Positions 7,846-16,023 are shown, numbered from the stretch's first letter. The stretch is DNA of 64,000 bases from Nocardioides immobilis (GCF_003515065.1 NZ_QXGH01000016.1:124001-188000), one strand, 5' to 3'. The notes: generated by a model not told the origin, from the letters alone. Translations and numbers: made by a program.

Positions 7846-9327
7846 TCACGACGTCGGCGCCATCTCGGCGCCGATCACCGGGCCGTGATCGATCCCGAAC
7901 CGCTCCCCCATCGTGTCGAGTGCGCGTCGGTACTGCTCGCGCCGGCGCTTGTGCCCGATCAGGAACTGCAGCTGCCCGGCGAACCGCCGCGGCAGCGGAT
8001 ACCACCGGTCGAAGTCGAGACCGCACTGCTGGAACACCTTGGCCGGCGCGTGATCGGCTACGAGGCCGAGGTTGTACTGCGCGATGGTGAGCAGCGACAC
8101 CAACCCCGCCAGCGGCGACTTCTGGAACAAGGCGATGCTGTCCGTGGTGTAGAGCGGCACCGTCCTGATCTTGTCGAGGAAGAGCAGGTGTGTGAGGAAG
8201 TAGCCCCCGAACGAGCTGAACCCGAACAGCCCGGTCGCCCCGATCCGGATGGACCGGCCGCTGGCCGAGACGTACGGCGGCTCGGACGGCCGGTCGGCGA
8301 AGTCGAAGTGGCTGGTGCAGTTGACGAGCCAGCTCCCCGGTTCGACGTCGACGTGGCCGCCGCTGCGGAGGGTCAGCCGGACGCCGTCTCCGTCGTCCAC
8401 CGCGTCGAGGAGGTGGTCCATCACGGTCCGGCCCAGTCCTGCGCGGATCCGCTCGATCTCGGCCTCGGAGATCAGCCCGATGAACAAGTGGGCCGCCGTC
8501 GGCGTGGCCCACAGGCCGGCCTTCTCGCGGGCCCAGGTCGCGACGTCGTACTCGTTGGTGCCGTCGAAGCGGTTCGCCAGCTCTGCGAGGAACCAGTTGG
8601 GCCGCGCACCGCTCCACCACCTGCGGGCCCCGGTCGGATATAGGCGGTCACGGTTGATGAAGAACGTGCCCGTACCGGCGATCAGGTTCACCTCGCGGCC
8701 CGGGTAGTGGGTGATCAGCGCGTGCAGGGTGTCCATGCCGGTCTTGCCACTCCCGATGACCCAGACCGGCGCGTCGTCGGCGGCGATCGGACCGTCGCGC
8801 ATGTCGCACGTCTCCGGCGCCACGGACCGCACGCGTGTGCTGGACAGGCGGAGGGGCTGGTTGGCCTCGATGCTGAAGCCAACGGCGTCGATGAGCCTGT
8901 CGGCCACGATCCTGACCGGGCTGCCGTCCGGCGCACGGCAGGTGACGACGACGACGTCGTTCTCCTCCTCCGAGCTCTGGTACTCGTGGCCGAACAGCTC
9001 GGTCACCTGCACGGCCTTCTCCGCCTCGTCGAGGCAGTGGCGCAGGTGGTCGAGCACCTCGGTCTTGGAGGACAGGTGCTCGGGAGGCTTGCCGAAGTCC
9101 CACTTCACGTTGCCCGCCGTGAAGAACGGGTGCGGCTGGTGGAGCCGCACGTAGTCGTAGGTCTCGACCCACATGCCACCCGGGCGGTCGTTGCGATCAA
9201 CCAGCACGATCCGCTGGTCGGGCCGCAGGTAGCGGCTGGCGACGTACAGGGCGTTCATACCCGCGATCCCTGCGCCGACGACACACACGTCAGCGCGAAC
9301 GGTCGCGTCCTGCTCGGTTGCTGACAC
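7846..9327 (-). CDS. FAD/NAD(P)-dependent monooxygenase-like oxidoreductase
   Basis: A 493-residue flavoprotein with an N-terminal FAD-binding Rossmann fold VCVVGAGIAGMNALYVA and a second dinucleotide-binding site VWVIGSGKTGMDTLHALI, the pattern of flavin-containing monooxygenases and related NAD(P)/FAD oxidoreductases. A segment FIGLISEAEIERIRAG between the two looks lineage-specific. The GTG at 9327 has GAGGAG upstream; a longer in-frame start would add an Arg-rich leader without an RBS. The gene sits in the accessory stretch inserted between crp and the MBL operon, next to an XRE regulator, so it may be recently acquired. The substrate is unknown. Confidence 0.82.
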   Translation of the reverse strand: MSATEQDATVRADVCVVGAGIAGMNALYVASRYLRPDQRIVLVDRNDRPGGMWVETYDYVRLHQPHPFFTAGNVKWDFGKPPEHLSSKTEVLDHLRHCLDEAEKAVQVTELFGHEYQSSEEENDVVVVTCRAPDGSPVRIVADRLIDAVGFSIEANQPLRLSSTRVRSVAPETCDMRDGPIAADDAPVWVIGSGKTGMDTLHALITHYPGREVNLIAGTGTFFINRDRLYPTGARRWWSGARPNWFLAELANRFDGTNEYDVATWAREKAGLWATPTAAHLFIGLISEAEIERIRAGLGRTVMDHLLDAVDDGDGVRLTLRSGGHVDVEPGSWLVNCTSHFDFADRPSEPPYVSASGRSIRIGATGLFGFSSFGGYFLTHLLFLDKIRTVPLYTTDSIALFQKSPLAGLVSLLTIAQYNLGLVADHAPAKVFQQCGLDFDRWYPLPRRFAGQLQFLIGHKRRREQYRRALDTMGERFGIDHGPVIGAEMAPTS

Positions 9328-9409
9328 GGCAGGCTCCTCTCGGCAACCCGAGAGTCGCCTCCCAGTGTCGCCTCGCGCGCGCCGCCGGAACAACCACCGA
9401 TGGGATGAT

Positions 9410-10174
9410 CTAGTGACCGTTGAGGATCTTCCGCGTGGCCACGTCGGCGGGGTAGAACGCCTCGATCGCGAGCTCGGTCAGGGTCACCTCGCGCGGGGTG
9501 CCGAACACCGTCGTCGTCGAGATGAACGACAGCACGGTGTCGCCCCTCCGCAGCTGGAGAGGTACGACGAGCGCGGTCGATCCGGGCACGGCCGCGAGCT
9601 CCTCGGCCACCTCGTCGGCGAGCTCGCCGAGAGCGGGATCGCCGGTGGCGTCGTACTCGCGGCGGAGCCGCGCGGCCAGCGCCGCCCGCCACTCGGCGAT
9701 GTTGACGATCCGCGGCCCGAGCCCGCGCGGGTGCAGCGACAGCCGGATCACGTTGACCGGCGGCTCGAGCAGGTCCGCGTCGATGCCGTCGAGCAGGTCG
9801 AACGCGGCGTCGTTGGCGGAGACCAGCTCCCAGTGCCGGTCGACCACCAACGCCGGGTAGGGCAGGTGGGCCTGGAGGATCGCCTCGAGGGCGGCGTTGG
9901 CCTCGGCCATCGGCGGGTCGGTCAGCTGGTGCTCCGGGTGGGCGGGCGCGAAGCCGCCGGCGAGGAGCAGCCGGTTCTGCTCGCGCAGCGGGACGTCGAG
10001 GTGGCTGCTGAGGCGCAGGATCATCGCGCTCGTCGGCTGCGAGCGGCCGGTCTCGACATAGCTGAGGTGTCGGGTCGAGACGTCCGCCCGGCTGGCGAGG
10101 TCGAGCTGGGAGAGGTTGCGGCGCTGGCGCCAGCCGCGCAGCAGCTCACCCACGTGGCCCGGCGATTCACTCAT
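9410..10174 (-). CDS. XRE-family regulator with MmyB-like ligand-binding domain
   Basis: A 254-residue regulator. Residues 5-65 form a helix-turn-helix (LSQLDLASRADVSTRHLSYVE, then GRSQPTS) and the rest is an MmyB-type domain. That domain is known to bind fatty acids in a PAS-like pocket, with visible markers such as ALVVDRHWELVSANDAAFDLL, close to the family's WxVxxxNxAA. The ATG at 10174 lies 7 bases after TAGCGT, so the mRNA is probably leaderless. The gene is divergent from a DUF1330 gene, and a perfect palindrome lies between them. It probably controls itself and that neighbour. Confidence 0.92.
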   Translation of the reverse strand: MSESPGHVGELLRGWRQRRNLSQLDLASRADVSTRHLSYVETGRSQPTSAMILRLSSHLDVPLREQNRLLLAGGFAPAHPEHQLTDPPMAEANAALEAILQAHLPYPALVVDRHWELVSANDAAFDLLDGIDADLLEPPVNVIRLSLHPRGLGPRIVNIAEWRAALAARLRREYDATGDPALGELADEVAEELAAVPGSTALVVPLQLRRGDTVLSFISTTTVFGTPREVTLTELAIEAFYPADVATRKILNGH

Positions 10175-10209
10175 GCCGCAGACGCTAGTCGTCGCAGGTG
10201 CAGACGGAC

Positions 10210-10226
10210 ATGACGTCCGACGTCAT
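10210..10226. promoter_or_regulatory. Perfect 17-base palindromic operator between XRE regulator and DUF1330 gene
   Basis: ATGACGTCCGACGTCAT is a perfect 7-3-7 inverted repeat in the 115-base divergent intergenic region. It lies about 23 bases upstream of the -10 box of the regulator gene (TAGCGT, minus strand 10187-10182) and 64 bases before the DUF1330 start. This is the expected site for autoregulation and control of the divergent gene by the XRE protein. Confidence 0.6.
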
Positions 10227-10289
10227 CGACGCCGCACCGCCCGGCGGGTTCTGATCGTGCCTCGAAGCAGTCCCGAGAGGAGCACCACC

Positions 10290-10640
10290 ATGACCAAGGC
10301 CTATGCCATCGCCTACCTGCGCGAGGTCGACTTCGGAGTCGAGATCGCCGAGTACCTCGAGCGCATCGACGAGACGCTCGCGCCGTACGGCGGCCGGTTC
10401 ATCGTCCACGGCGGCGACCTGACGCCCGCCGAGGGCGAGTGGGACGGCGCGATCGTGATCATCGAGTTCCCGTCGCCGGACGCCGTCCGCGAGTGGTACG
10501 ACTCGCCCGCCTACCAGGCGATCCTGCCGCTGCGCACCGAGCACTCGCAGTCGATCGCGGCCATGGTCGTCGGTGTCCCCGACGGCTACCGCGCGATCGA
10601 GAAGGTGCCCGAGGTGCTCGCTCTCGCCAACGCGAGCTGA
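10290..10640 (+). CDS. DUF1330 domain-containing protein
   Basis: A 116-residue small alpha/beta (ferredoxin-like, dimeric alpha-beta-barrel) protein. The DUF1330 signature is visible: GGRFIVHGGDLTPAEGEWDG, then IIEFPSPDAVREWYDSPAYQAI and LR. The family has no established reaction. The ATG at 10290 is preceded by GAGAGGAG. It is divergent from an MmyB-type regulator and shares its palindromic operator region, so it is probably the regulated target. It ends 4 bases before the convergent MBL hydrolase gene. Confidence 0.9.
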   Translation: MTKAYAIAYLREVDFGVEIAEYLERIDETLAPYGGRFIVHGGDLTPAEGEWDGAIVIIEFPSPDAVREWYDSPAYQAILPLRTEHSQSIAAMVVGVPDGYRAIEKVPEVLALANAS

Positions 10641-10644
10641 GCCG

Positions 10645-11466
10645 TCAGCGGGTGGCGAGGTAGGCGAGCTGGGCGCGGACCGACCACTCGGCCGCGCCCC
10701 AGAGCGACTCGTCGACGTCGGAGTAGACGACCTCGACCACCGCACGGGGCAGGGTGGGGTGCTCGGCGACGTCGGGCGGCAGGTCGGCCGGCGCCATCCC
10801 GAGCCGGGAGAGGGCGGCCTCGACCTGGGCCAGCCGCTCGCGGCGGTGGACGACGTAGTGGTCGAGCACCCCGGCCGCGTCCGGCAGCACCGGACCGTGC
10901 GCCGGCCACAGCGCGTCCACCCGGCCGTCGGTGACCAGCGAGCGCATCTTGGCGATGGACTCGAAGTAGCCGCCGAGGTCGCCGTCGGGGTGCACGATCA
11001 CCGTCGTCCCGCGGCCGAGCACCATGTCGCCGGTCAGCAGCGCGCGGTCCCGCTCGACGAGCAGGGAGATCGAGTCGGCGGTGTGGCCGGGCGTCGTCAG
11101 CACCTCCGCCCGGAGTCCTGCGACGTCGAGGACCTCGCCGTCGGTGACCGGGTCCGCCCGCCAGCACTGGTCGGGGTCGAGCGCCCGGACGCCGCACCCC
11201 ATCCGCTCGGCGAAGGTCCGGGCGGCCTCGGTGTGGTCGATGTGGTGGTGGGTCACCAGCACGTGGTCGACCTGGCCGGCCGCCTCGGCGACGGCGTCGA
11301 GGTGGGCGTCGTCCAGCGGTCCCGGGTCGACGACGATCGACCGCTCGGCGCCGGGCTCGCGCAGCACCCAGGTGTTGGTGCCGTCGAGGGTCATGATCCC
11401 GGGGTTGGGGGCGAGCAGGCAGTGACCACGGTCGCCGTACTCGCCTCCCGCCCAGGGCTCGCTCAC
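10645..11466 (-). CDS. Metallo-beta-lactamase-fold hydrolase
   Basis: A 273-residue MBL-fold hydrolase of the LACTB2/RNase-Z-like type. Metal ligands are visible in VTHHHIDHTEAA (HxHxDH), TTPGHTADSISLL and the Asp of LLTGDMVLGRGTT, with WPAHGPVL supplying the last His. The C-terminal winged-helix-like segment (RRERLAQVEAAL) is typical of LACTB2 relatives, some of which are endoribonucleases. The GTG start overlaps the stop of the upstream NUDIX gene as GTGA. It is third in the RidA-NUDIX-MBL operon, matching Rv3677c in M. tuberculosis. Confidence 0.9.
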   Translation of the reverse strand: MSEPWAGGEYGDRGHCLLAPNPGIMTLDGTNTWVLREPGAERSIVVDPGPLDDAHLDAVAEAAGQVDHVLVTHHHIDHTEAARTFAERMGCGVRALDPDQCWRADPVTDGEVLDVAGLRAEVLTTPGHTADSISLLVERDRALLTGDMVLGRGTTVIVHPDGDLGGYFESIAKMRSLVTDGRVDALWPAHGPVLPDAAGVLDHYVVHRRERLAQVEAALSRLGMAPADLPPDVAEHPTLPRAVVEVVYSDVDESLWGAAEWSVRAQLAYLATR

Positions 11467-12344
11467 CCGAACCGCTCCTGCAGGAGCGGGTCGAGGTGGG
11501 GCGGGCGGGAGAGGACGAACTCGTCGCCGTCCGCGACGACCTCCGGCGTGAACATCGACACGTCACGCTCTCTCGCTGCCGCGAGCACCTCGCCGGGGTC
11601 GGCGTGCTGGAGCACCTCCAGGCAGGTGAGGTACGTCGGCGGCAGCATCATCAGCTCGCCGGACTCGGCCTGTCGGAGTGCCTCGGAGGCGGGCAGCCAC
11701 AGCACCTCGGTCGACTCGGTCGAGACGTCGCGGGTCACCTGCCCTTCCGGCAGCGCCGCGACGAAGAACCACGTCCGGTAGCGGCGCGGCTCGAACGTCG
11801 GGGTCAGCCAGCCGGACCACGCGCCCAGCAGGTCGGTGCGGAGCACCAGTCCGCGGCGGGTGAGGAAGTCGGTCATCGACAGGTCGCGCGACTCCAGCGC
11901 CTCCCGGTCGGCCTCCCAGTCGGCTCCGGTGGTGTCCGCCACCACGGTCGTGGCGGAGTCGCCGGCAAGGAGGACGCCCGACTCCTCGAACGTCTCGCGT
12001 ACGGCGGCGCACACGATCGCGCGCGCCAGCTCCTCCTCGACGCCGAGCCGTTCCGCCCAGTCGGCGGGCGCCGGCCCCGCCCACGCCACCGAGCTGTCGA
12101 AGTCGCGGGGGTCGACCCCACCACCGGGGAACACAGCCATCCCGCCCGCGAACGCCATCACCTTCTGGCGGCGGAGCAGGTAGACCTCCGGTTCCCCGCT
12201 CCCGCCCCGCATCAGTACGACGGTCGCTGCGTTGCGGGGCTCCGCCGGCACCGTCGTGCCGTCCTGGTGGGCCCGGGCCTGGTCGACCAGGCTCTGCGGC
12301 AGCGGGATCCGGGCGAAGCCCTTCGCCGGCGGCGTCCCGGTCAC
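11463..12344 (-). CDS. NUDIX hydrolase
   Basis: A 293-residue NUDIX-fold protein. The Nudix region runs from FPGGGVDPRDFDSS to RAIVCAAVRETFEESGVLLA, which keeps RExxEExG but has a long insertion between the glycine-rich start and the helix, as in the NUDT19-like/LACTB2-associated group. It is probably a CoA or acyl-CoA diphosphatase; this comes from family resemblance. The GTG start at 12344 overlaps the RidA stop and its own stop overlaps the MBL gene, so the three are co-translated. Confidence 0.88.
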   Translation of the reverse strand: MTGTPPAKGFARIPLPQSLVDQARAHQDGTTVPAEPRNAATVVLMRGGSGEPEVYLLRRQKVMAFAGGMAVFPGGGVDPRDFDSSVAWAGPAPADWAERLGVEEELARAIVCAAVRETFEESGVLLAGDSATTVVADTTGADWEADREALESRDLSMTDFLTRRGLVLRTDLLGAWSGWLTPTFEPRRYRTWFFVAALPEGQVTRDVSTESTEVLWLPASEALRQAESGELMMLPPTYLTCLEVLQHADPGEVLAAARERDVSMFTPEVVADGDEFVLSRPPHLDPLLQERFG

Positions 12345-12802
12345 CCGGCGATCTCCGCGATCACTTCGACCTCGACCGGTGCGTCGAGCGGCAGCACCGG
12401 GACCCCCACGGCCGACCGGGCGTGCACGCCGGCGTCACCGAAGACGGCGCCGAAGAGCTCGGAGGCGCCATTGGCAACGCCGGGCTGGCCGGTGAAGTCC
12501 GGTGTCGACGCCACGAAGGCGACCACCTTGACGATCCGGATGTGAGAGAGGTCGCCGGCGACCGCCCGGATCGCGGCGATCGCGTTGAGAGCGCACTGCT
12601 GCGCGCACGCTGCTGCCTGCTCGGGGGTGATCTCGCCGCCGACCTTGCCGGTCGCGATCAGCGCGCCGTCGATGATGGGCAGCTGGCCGGACGTGTAGAC
12701 GAGCGAGCCGACCCGCACCGCCGGGACGTAGACCGCCAGCGGCGGCACGACCTCCGGGACGGTGAGGCCGAGCTCGGCGAGCCGCTCCTCGGGTGTATTC
12801 AT
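12341..12802 (-). CDS. RidA-family (YjgF/YER057c/UK114) protein
   Basis: A 153-residue RidA-like protein. Family members hydrolyse reactive enamine/imine intermediates such as 2-aminoacrylate. Visible landmarks are VGSLVYTSGQLPIIDGAL, CALNAIAAIRAVAGDL and the C-terminal ARSAVGVPVLPLDAPVEVEVIA. The catalytic Arg of true RidA (R-x-x-x-x-V-x-x-L-P) is replaced by ARSAVGVPVLPL, where an Arg is two residues before SAVGV, consistent with an active or Rid-subfamily protein. It leads the RidA-NUDIX-MBL operon and corresponds to Rv3678c. Confidence 0.92.
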   Translation of the reverse strand: MNTPEERLAELGLTVPEVVPPLAVYVPAVRVGSLVYTSGQLPIIDGALIATGKVGGEITPEQAAACAQQCALNAIAAIRAVAGDLSHIRIVKVVAFVASTPDFTGQPGVANGASELFGAVFGDAGVHARSAVGVPVLPLDAPVEVEVIAEIAG

Positions 12803-12818
12803 GCCTCAGCCCTCAGCA

Positions 12819-12971
12819 TCACTCGGCGGGGCGCTTGAAGTAGGCGATGTCGTTGCCGCCCTGGCCGGGGATCAGCGTCACGAGCTCCCAGCCGTCCTGG
12901 CCGAAGTTGTTGAGGATCTGCGCCGCGACATGGTTGAGGACGGGCGCCACCTGGTACTCCCACTTGGTCAT
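12819..12971 (-). CDS. DUF4177 small protein
   Basis: A 50-residue protein opening MTKWEYQVAPVL, with NNFGQDGWELVTLIP in the middle and ending in YFKRPAE. This is the DUF4177 pattern (KWEY...GWELV...YFKRP). It lies 16 bases upstream of ridA on the same strand, so it is likely the first gene of that transcript. Function unknown. Rv3678A in M. tuberculosis is a similarly placed small protein (from memory, not checked). Confidence 0.85.
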   Translation of the reverse strand: MTKWEYQVAPVLNHVAAQILNNFGQDGWELVTLIPGQGGNDIAYFKRPAE

Positions 12972-12999
12972 GCGGGCACCTTACTCAGCAGCCACTACC

Positions 13000-13015
13000 T
13001 GTGGCGCGGGTCACA
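13000..13015. promoter_or_regulatory. Candidate Crp-binding site
   Basis: TGTGGCGCGGGTCACA matches TGTGA-N6-TCACA at 9 of 10 positions. It lies between the divergent DUF4177 (start 12971) and membrane protein (start 13027) genes. Single sites of this kind occur by chance in GC-rich DNA, so the call is tentative. Confidence 0.3.
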
Positions 13016-13026
13016 GGTGTGCCACG

Positions 13027-13449
13027 ATGCGACGCGTGAACCTCGACAACGCCGTCTGGATGCTGACGGGCCTCGCCGCGGTCGTCGTACTCCTGACCCG
13101 GATGCGCCTGTCCAACGAGCACGCGCAGTCCGGGCATGCGCTCGTGCCGCTGGCGATCGTCAACGCCCACACCGTCGTGGGCGTCCTGGCGCTCGGCGTG
13201 TGGGTCTACTACCTGACGTCGCCGGAGGACCTGGTCGGCGTGGTGGCCCTGGTCGTGTGGTGGATCGAGGTGGCGATCGGGCTGCTCATCCTGGGCCGGT
13301 GGATGTCACGGCCGGGCAAGCACGCCGCCGACACCACCGGCGACAGCTGGGCCCAGGGACCGGCACTCTCGATCCTCGGGCACGTCGGGATGCTGCTGGG
13401 CATCTCGTTCTTCACCTGGGTCGTGATCGCCGACCGGCTCAGCGCCTGA
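13027..13449 (+). CDS. Four-helix membrane protein of unknown function
   Basis: A 140-residue protein with four predicted membrane helices: VWMLTGLAAVVVLL, AHTVVGVLALGVWVYYL, VGVVALVVWWIEVAIGLLIL and ILGHVGMLLGISFFTWVV. A polar loop RPGKHAADTTGDSWAQGP lies between helices 3 and 4. The ATG at 13027 and a GTG at 13036 are both possible starts; neither has a good RBS. It lies just before the ArsA-like ATPase pair on the same strand, a place occupied by a similar membrane protein in many actinobacteria (inference). Confidence 0.7.
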   Translation: MRRVNLDNAVWMLTGLAAVVVLLTRMRLSNEHAQSGHALVPLAIVNAHTVVGVLALGVWVYYLTSPEDLVGVVALVVWWIEVAIGLLILGRWMSRPGKHAADTTGDSWAQGPALSILGHVGMLLGISFFTWVVIADRLSA

Positions 13450-13479
13450 CCGACGGCATCCCGGGGTCTTACCACCCGC

Positions 13480-13485
13480 TAAGGT
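13480..13485 (+). promoter_or_regulatory. -10 box of leaderless ArsA-like operon
   Basis: TAAGGT is followed by 7 bases and the GTG at 13493. No ribosome-binding site is present between, so the first ATPase gene should be translated from a leaderless mRNA. This fixes the GTG at 13493 rather than the in-frame GTG at 13484, which lies inside the -10 box. Confidence 0.55.
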
Positions 13486-13492
13486 GCTCGAC

Positions 13493-14491
13493 GTGAGCGA
13501 CTGGTCGAAGGTGCGGCTGCACGTCGTCACCGGCAAAGGTGGCACGGGCAAGTCCACGGTGGCGTCGGCGCTCGCCCTGGCCCTCGCGCACCGGGGTGCC
13601 AACGTGCTCCTGTGCGAGGTCGAGGGTCGCCAAGGCATCGCCCGGATGTTCGACGTCGACCCGCTCCCCTACGAGGAGCGCCGGCTCACGACCGGTCTGC
13701 CCGACGACGACGGGGGCCGCGGCGTGGTGCACGCGCTCCACATCGACGCGGAGTCGGCGCTGCTGGAGTACCTCTCCATGTACTACCGGCTCGGTCGCGC
13801 CGGCAAGGCGCTCGACCGGTTCGGCGTGATCGAGTTCGCGACCACCATCGCGCCCGGTGTCCGCGACGTGCTGCTGAGCGGCAAGGTCTACGAGGCCGTG
13901 GAGCGCAACAGCCGCAACAAGGGCGCCATCCAGTACGACGCGATCGTGCTCGACGCTCCGCCGACCGGACGGATCACCCAGTTCCTCAACGTCGGTGGCG
14001 AGGTCGGCGGGCTCGCGAAGGTCGGCCCGATCAAGACCCAGTCCGACACGATGATGAAGCTCTTCCAGTCGCCGCGCACCGCGGTCCACCTGGTCACCCT
14101 GCTGGAGGAGATGCCGGTCCAGGAGACCATCGACGGCATCGCCGACCTGAAGCGGGCGAAGCTTCCCGTCGGTGGCATCGTCGTCAACATGGTGCGACCG
14201 CGGGACCTGTCGGCCGAGAACCTCGCGGCAGCGCGGGCCGGCACCCTCGATCGCGAAAAGGTCGAGTCCGAGGTGAAGGCGGCCGGGATCGAGGTCACCC
14301 CGGTGCTGATCGACGGGCTGCTCCACGAGGCCGCCCAGCACGCCGAGCGCCGCGCGCTGGAGGACGAGCAGCGCGAGGTCGTGCGTGACCTCGGGGTCCC
14401 GACCTACGAGCTCCCCCGGATGGCGGGCGGGGTCGACCTCGGCGCGCTCTACGAGTTCGCCGGGCTGCTCCGCGAGCAGGGGATGGCCTAG
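13493..14491 (+). CDS. ArsA-family anion-transporting ATPase, first of pair
   Basis: A 332-residue deviant-Walker P-loop ATPase of the ArsA/GET3 type. The N-terminal VTGKGGTGKSTVASALALAL carries the signature Lys of GKGGxGKS. DAIVLDAPPTGRITQFL is the switch/Walker B region. A SxxMYYRLGRAGKALDRFG segment follows. Such pairs (Rv3679/Rv3680 in M. tuberculosis) form heterocomplexes; mycobacterial deletion data link them to stress and arsenic or nitric-oxide tolerance rather than to a pump. The stop TAG directly abuts the second ATPase start, so they are co-translated. Upstream of whiB and ponA as in mycobacteria. Confidence 0.93.
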   Translation: MSDWSKVRLHVVTGKGGTGKSTVASALALALAHRGANVLLCEVEGRQGIARMFDVDPLPYEERRLTTGLPDDDGGRGVVHALHIDAESALLEYLSMYYRLGRAGKALDRFGVIEFATTIAPGVRDVLLSGKVYEAVERNSRNKGAIQYDAIVLDAPPTGRITQFLNVGGEVGGLAKVGPIKTQSDTMMKLFQSPRTAVHLVTLLEEMPVQETIDGIADLKRAKLPVGGIVVNMVRPRDLSAENLAAARAGTLDREKVESEVKAAGIEVTPVLIDGLLHEAAQHAERRALEDEQREVVRDLGVPTYELPRMAGGVDLGALYEFAGLLREQGMA

Positions 14492-15682
14492 ATGGCACGC
14501 CGTACGACGCAGCACCAGACCCGGGTCGGACCCACCTCTCCCCGTGCCCGGCGGGCCGGTGCGCTCGACGTCGACGCGCTGCTCGCCGACAGGACCACTG
14601 GCATCATCGTCTGCTGCGGCTCGGGCGGCGTCGGCAAGACGACCACCTCCGCCGCCCTCGCACTGCGGGCCGCGGAGCAGGGGCGCAAGGTCGTCGTACT
14701 CACGATCGACCCGGCGCGCCGGCTGGCCCAGTCGATGGGGATCGAGGAGCTCGACAACACCCCGCGGCCGGTCCAGGGCGTCGCGGGCGACGGCCGGCTC
14801 GACGCGATGATGCTCGACATGAAGCGCACCTTCGACGAGGTGGTCGAGTCCCAGGCCAGCCCGGAGAAGGCACAGCAGATCCTGGCCAACCCGTTCTACA
14901 TCGCGCTGTCGAGCTCGTTCGCGGGCACGCAGGAGTACATGGCGATGGAGAAGCTCGGTCAGATCCATCGGGATGCCCAGAAGGCGGGGACCTACGACCT
15001 GATCGTGGTCGACACACCGCCGTCCCGGTCGGCGCTGGACTTCCTGGACGCTCCCGAGCGGCTGTCGAGCTTCCTCGACGGCCGGTTCGTGCGACTGCTG
15101 ATGGCGCCGGCACGGGGGCCGGCGAAGCTGATGACGGCCGGATTCAGCCTGATCACGAACTCGCTCACCAAGATCCTCGGCGCGCAGTTCCTCAAGGACC
15201 TGCAGATGTTCGTGTCCGCGCTCGACACTGTCTTCGGTGGGTTCCGGCAGCGCGCCCAGCGGACCTACTCACTGCTGCAGGCGGAGGGGACGGCGTTCCT
15301 GGTCGTGGCTGCGCCCGAGCCCGACGCGCTGCGCGAGGCGGCGTACTTCGTCGAGCGGCTCAGCGAGGACGGCATGCCGCTGGCCGGACTGATCGTCAAC
15401 CGCGCGAGCCCCGAACCGGAGAGCGCGCTGCCCGCCGCGGAGGCGCTGGCCGGCGTGGGCCGGCTGCGGCGAGAGGGCGCGGGGCCCATCGCCGCCGGGC
15501 TGCTGCGGCTGCACGCCGACCAGGTCCAGCTGGTCGAGCGCGAGCAGTCGCTCCGGGAGCGGTTCGCGACCGCGCACCCGCAGGTGCCGACGGCCGTCGT
15601 ACCAGCGCTCGCCGGCGACGTCCACGACCTCGAGGGCCTGCGCCGGATCGGCGAACTCCTCGCGGCCGCGGCTCGTACCTGA
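14492..15682 (+). CDS. ArsA-family anion-transporting ATPase, second of pair
   Basis: A 396-residue partner ATPase. Signatures are CCGSGGVGKTTTSAALALRA (signature Lys replaced by SGGVGKT), VLTIDPARRLAQSMG, which matches the ArsA/GET3 P-loop-proximal motif TDPA, and DLIVVDTPPSRSALDFLDAPERL. A hydrophobic segment (KLMTAGFSLITNSLTKILGAQFL) is family-typical. The N-terminal 30 residues are Arg/Thr-rich and of no known domain. It starts immediately at the stop of the first ATPase. Its 3' end overlaps a 57-base hairpin separating it from the convergent whiB gene. Confidence 0.93.
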   Translation: MARRTTQHQTRVGPTSPRARRAGALDVDALLADRTTGIIVCCGSGGVGKTTTSAALALRAAEQGRKVVVLTIDPARRLAQSMGIEELDNTPRPVQGVAGDGRLDAMMLDMKRTFDEVVESQASPEKAQQILANPFYIALSSSFAGTQEYMAMEKLGQIHRDAQKAGTYDLIVVDTPPSRSALDFLDAPERLSSFLDGRFVRLLMAPARGPAKLMTAGFSLITNSLTKILGAQFLKDLQMFVSALDTVFGGFRQRAQRTYSLLQAEGTAFLVVAAPEPDALREAAYFVERLSEDGMPLAGLIVNRASPEPESALPAAEALAGVGRLRREGAGPIAAGLLRLHADQVQLVEREQSLRERFATAHPQVPTAVVPALAGDVHDLEGLRRIGELLAAAART

Positions 15683-15730
15683 AGAATCGGCCCGGTCGGC
15701 GGCAGCCGATGGGCCGAAACTTCAGGTACG
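15674..15730. terminator. Long inverted repeat between convergent ArsA-like and whiB genes
   Basis: CGTACCTGAAGAATCGGCCC at 15674-15693 pairs with 15711-15730 at 18 of 20 positions across a 17-base loop. It spans the stop codon of the ATPase and ends 6 bases before the whiB stop. Placement between convergent genes suggests a bidirectional terminator. There is no U-tract, as is common in this kind of genome. Confidence 0.7.
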
Positions 15731-15735
15731 ACGCG

Positions 15736-16023
15736 TCAGACGACGACCGTGGCGGCGTTCTCGCGGTCCCGAGCAGACTCGAGGACCTTGCGCCACGATG
15801 CGGCAGGCCGACGCCGGAGCAGCGCACGCCGCTCCCGCTCCGTCATACCGCCCCAGACACCCCACTCGATCTGGTTGTCGAGCGCCTCAGCGAGGCACTC
15901 CGTGCGCACCGGGCAACCGGAGCACACCGTCTTTGCCTTGTTCTGCTCGGCTCCTCGCACGAACAACTGGTCCGGTTGTTCCGTCCGGCAAGCCGCCCGC
16001 AAAGCCCAGTCATCTACCCACAT
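15736..16023 (-). CDS. whiB4: WhiB-family iron-sulfur regulator (WhiB4-like)
   Basis: A 95-residue Wbl protein. The four [4Fe-4S] ligands are Cys12, Cys34, Cys37 and Cys43 (C-xn-CxxC-x5-C). The G(V/I)WGG turn appears as EWGVWGGMTERERR, followed by a basic C-terminus. Position between the ArsA-like pair and ponA is that of M. tuberculosis whiB4 (Rv3681c), a redox-sensing DNA-compacting regulator; the subfamily is assigned mostly from synteny. The ATG at 16023 is preceded by GATGGGGA. An AT-rich stretch at about 16087-16110 upstream is the best promoter candidate. Confidence 0.93.
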   Translation of the reverse strand: MWVDDWALRAACRTEQPDQLFVRGAEQNKAKTVCSGCPVRTECLAEALDNQIEWGVWGGMTERERRALLRRRPAASWRKVLESARDRENAATVVV

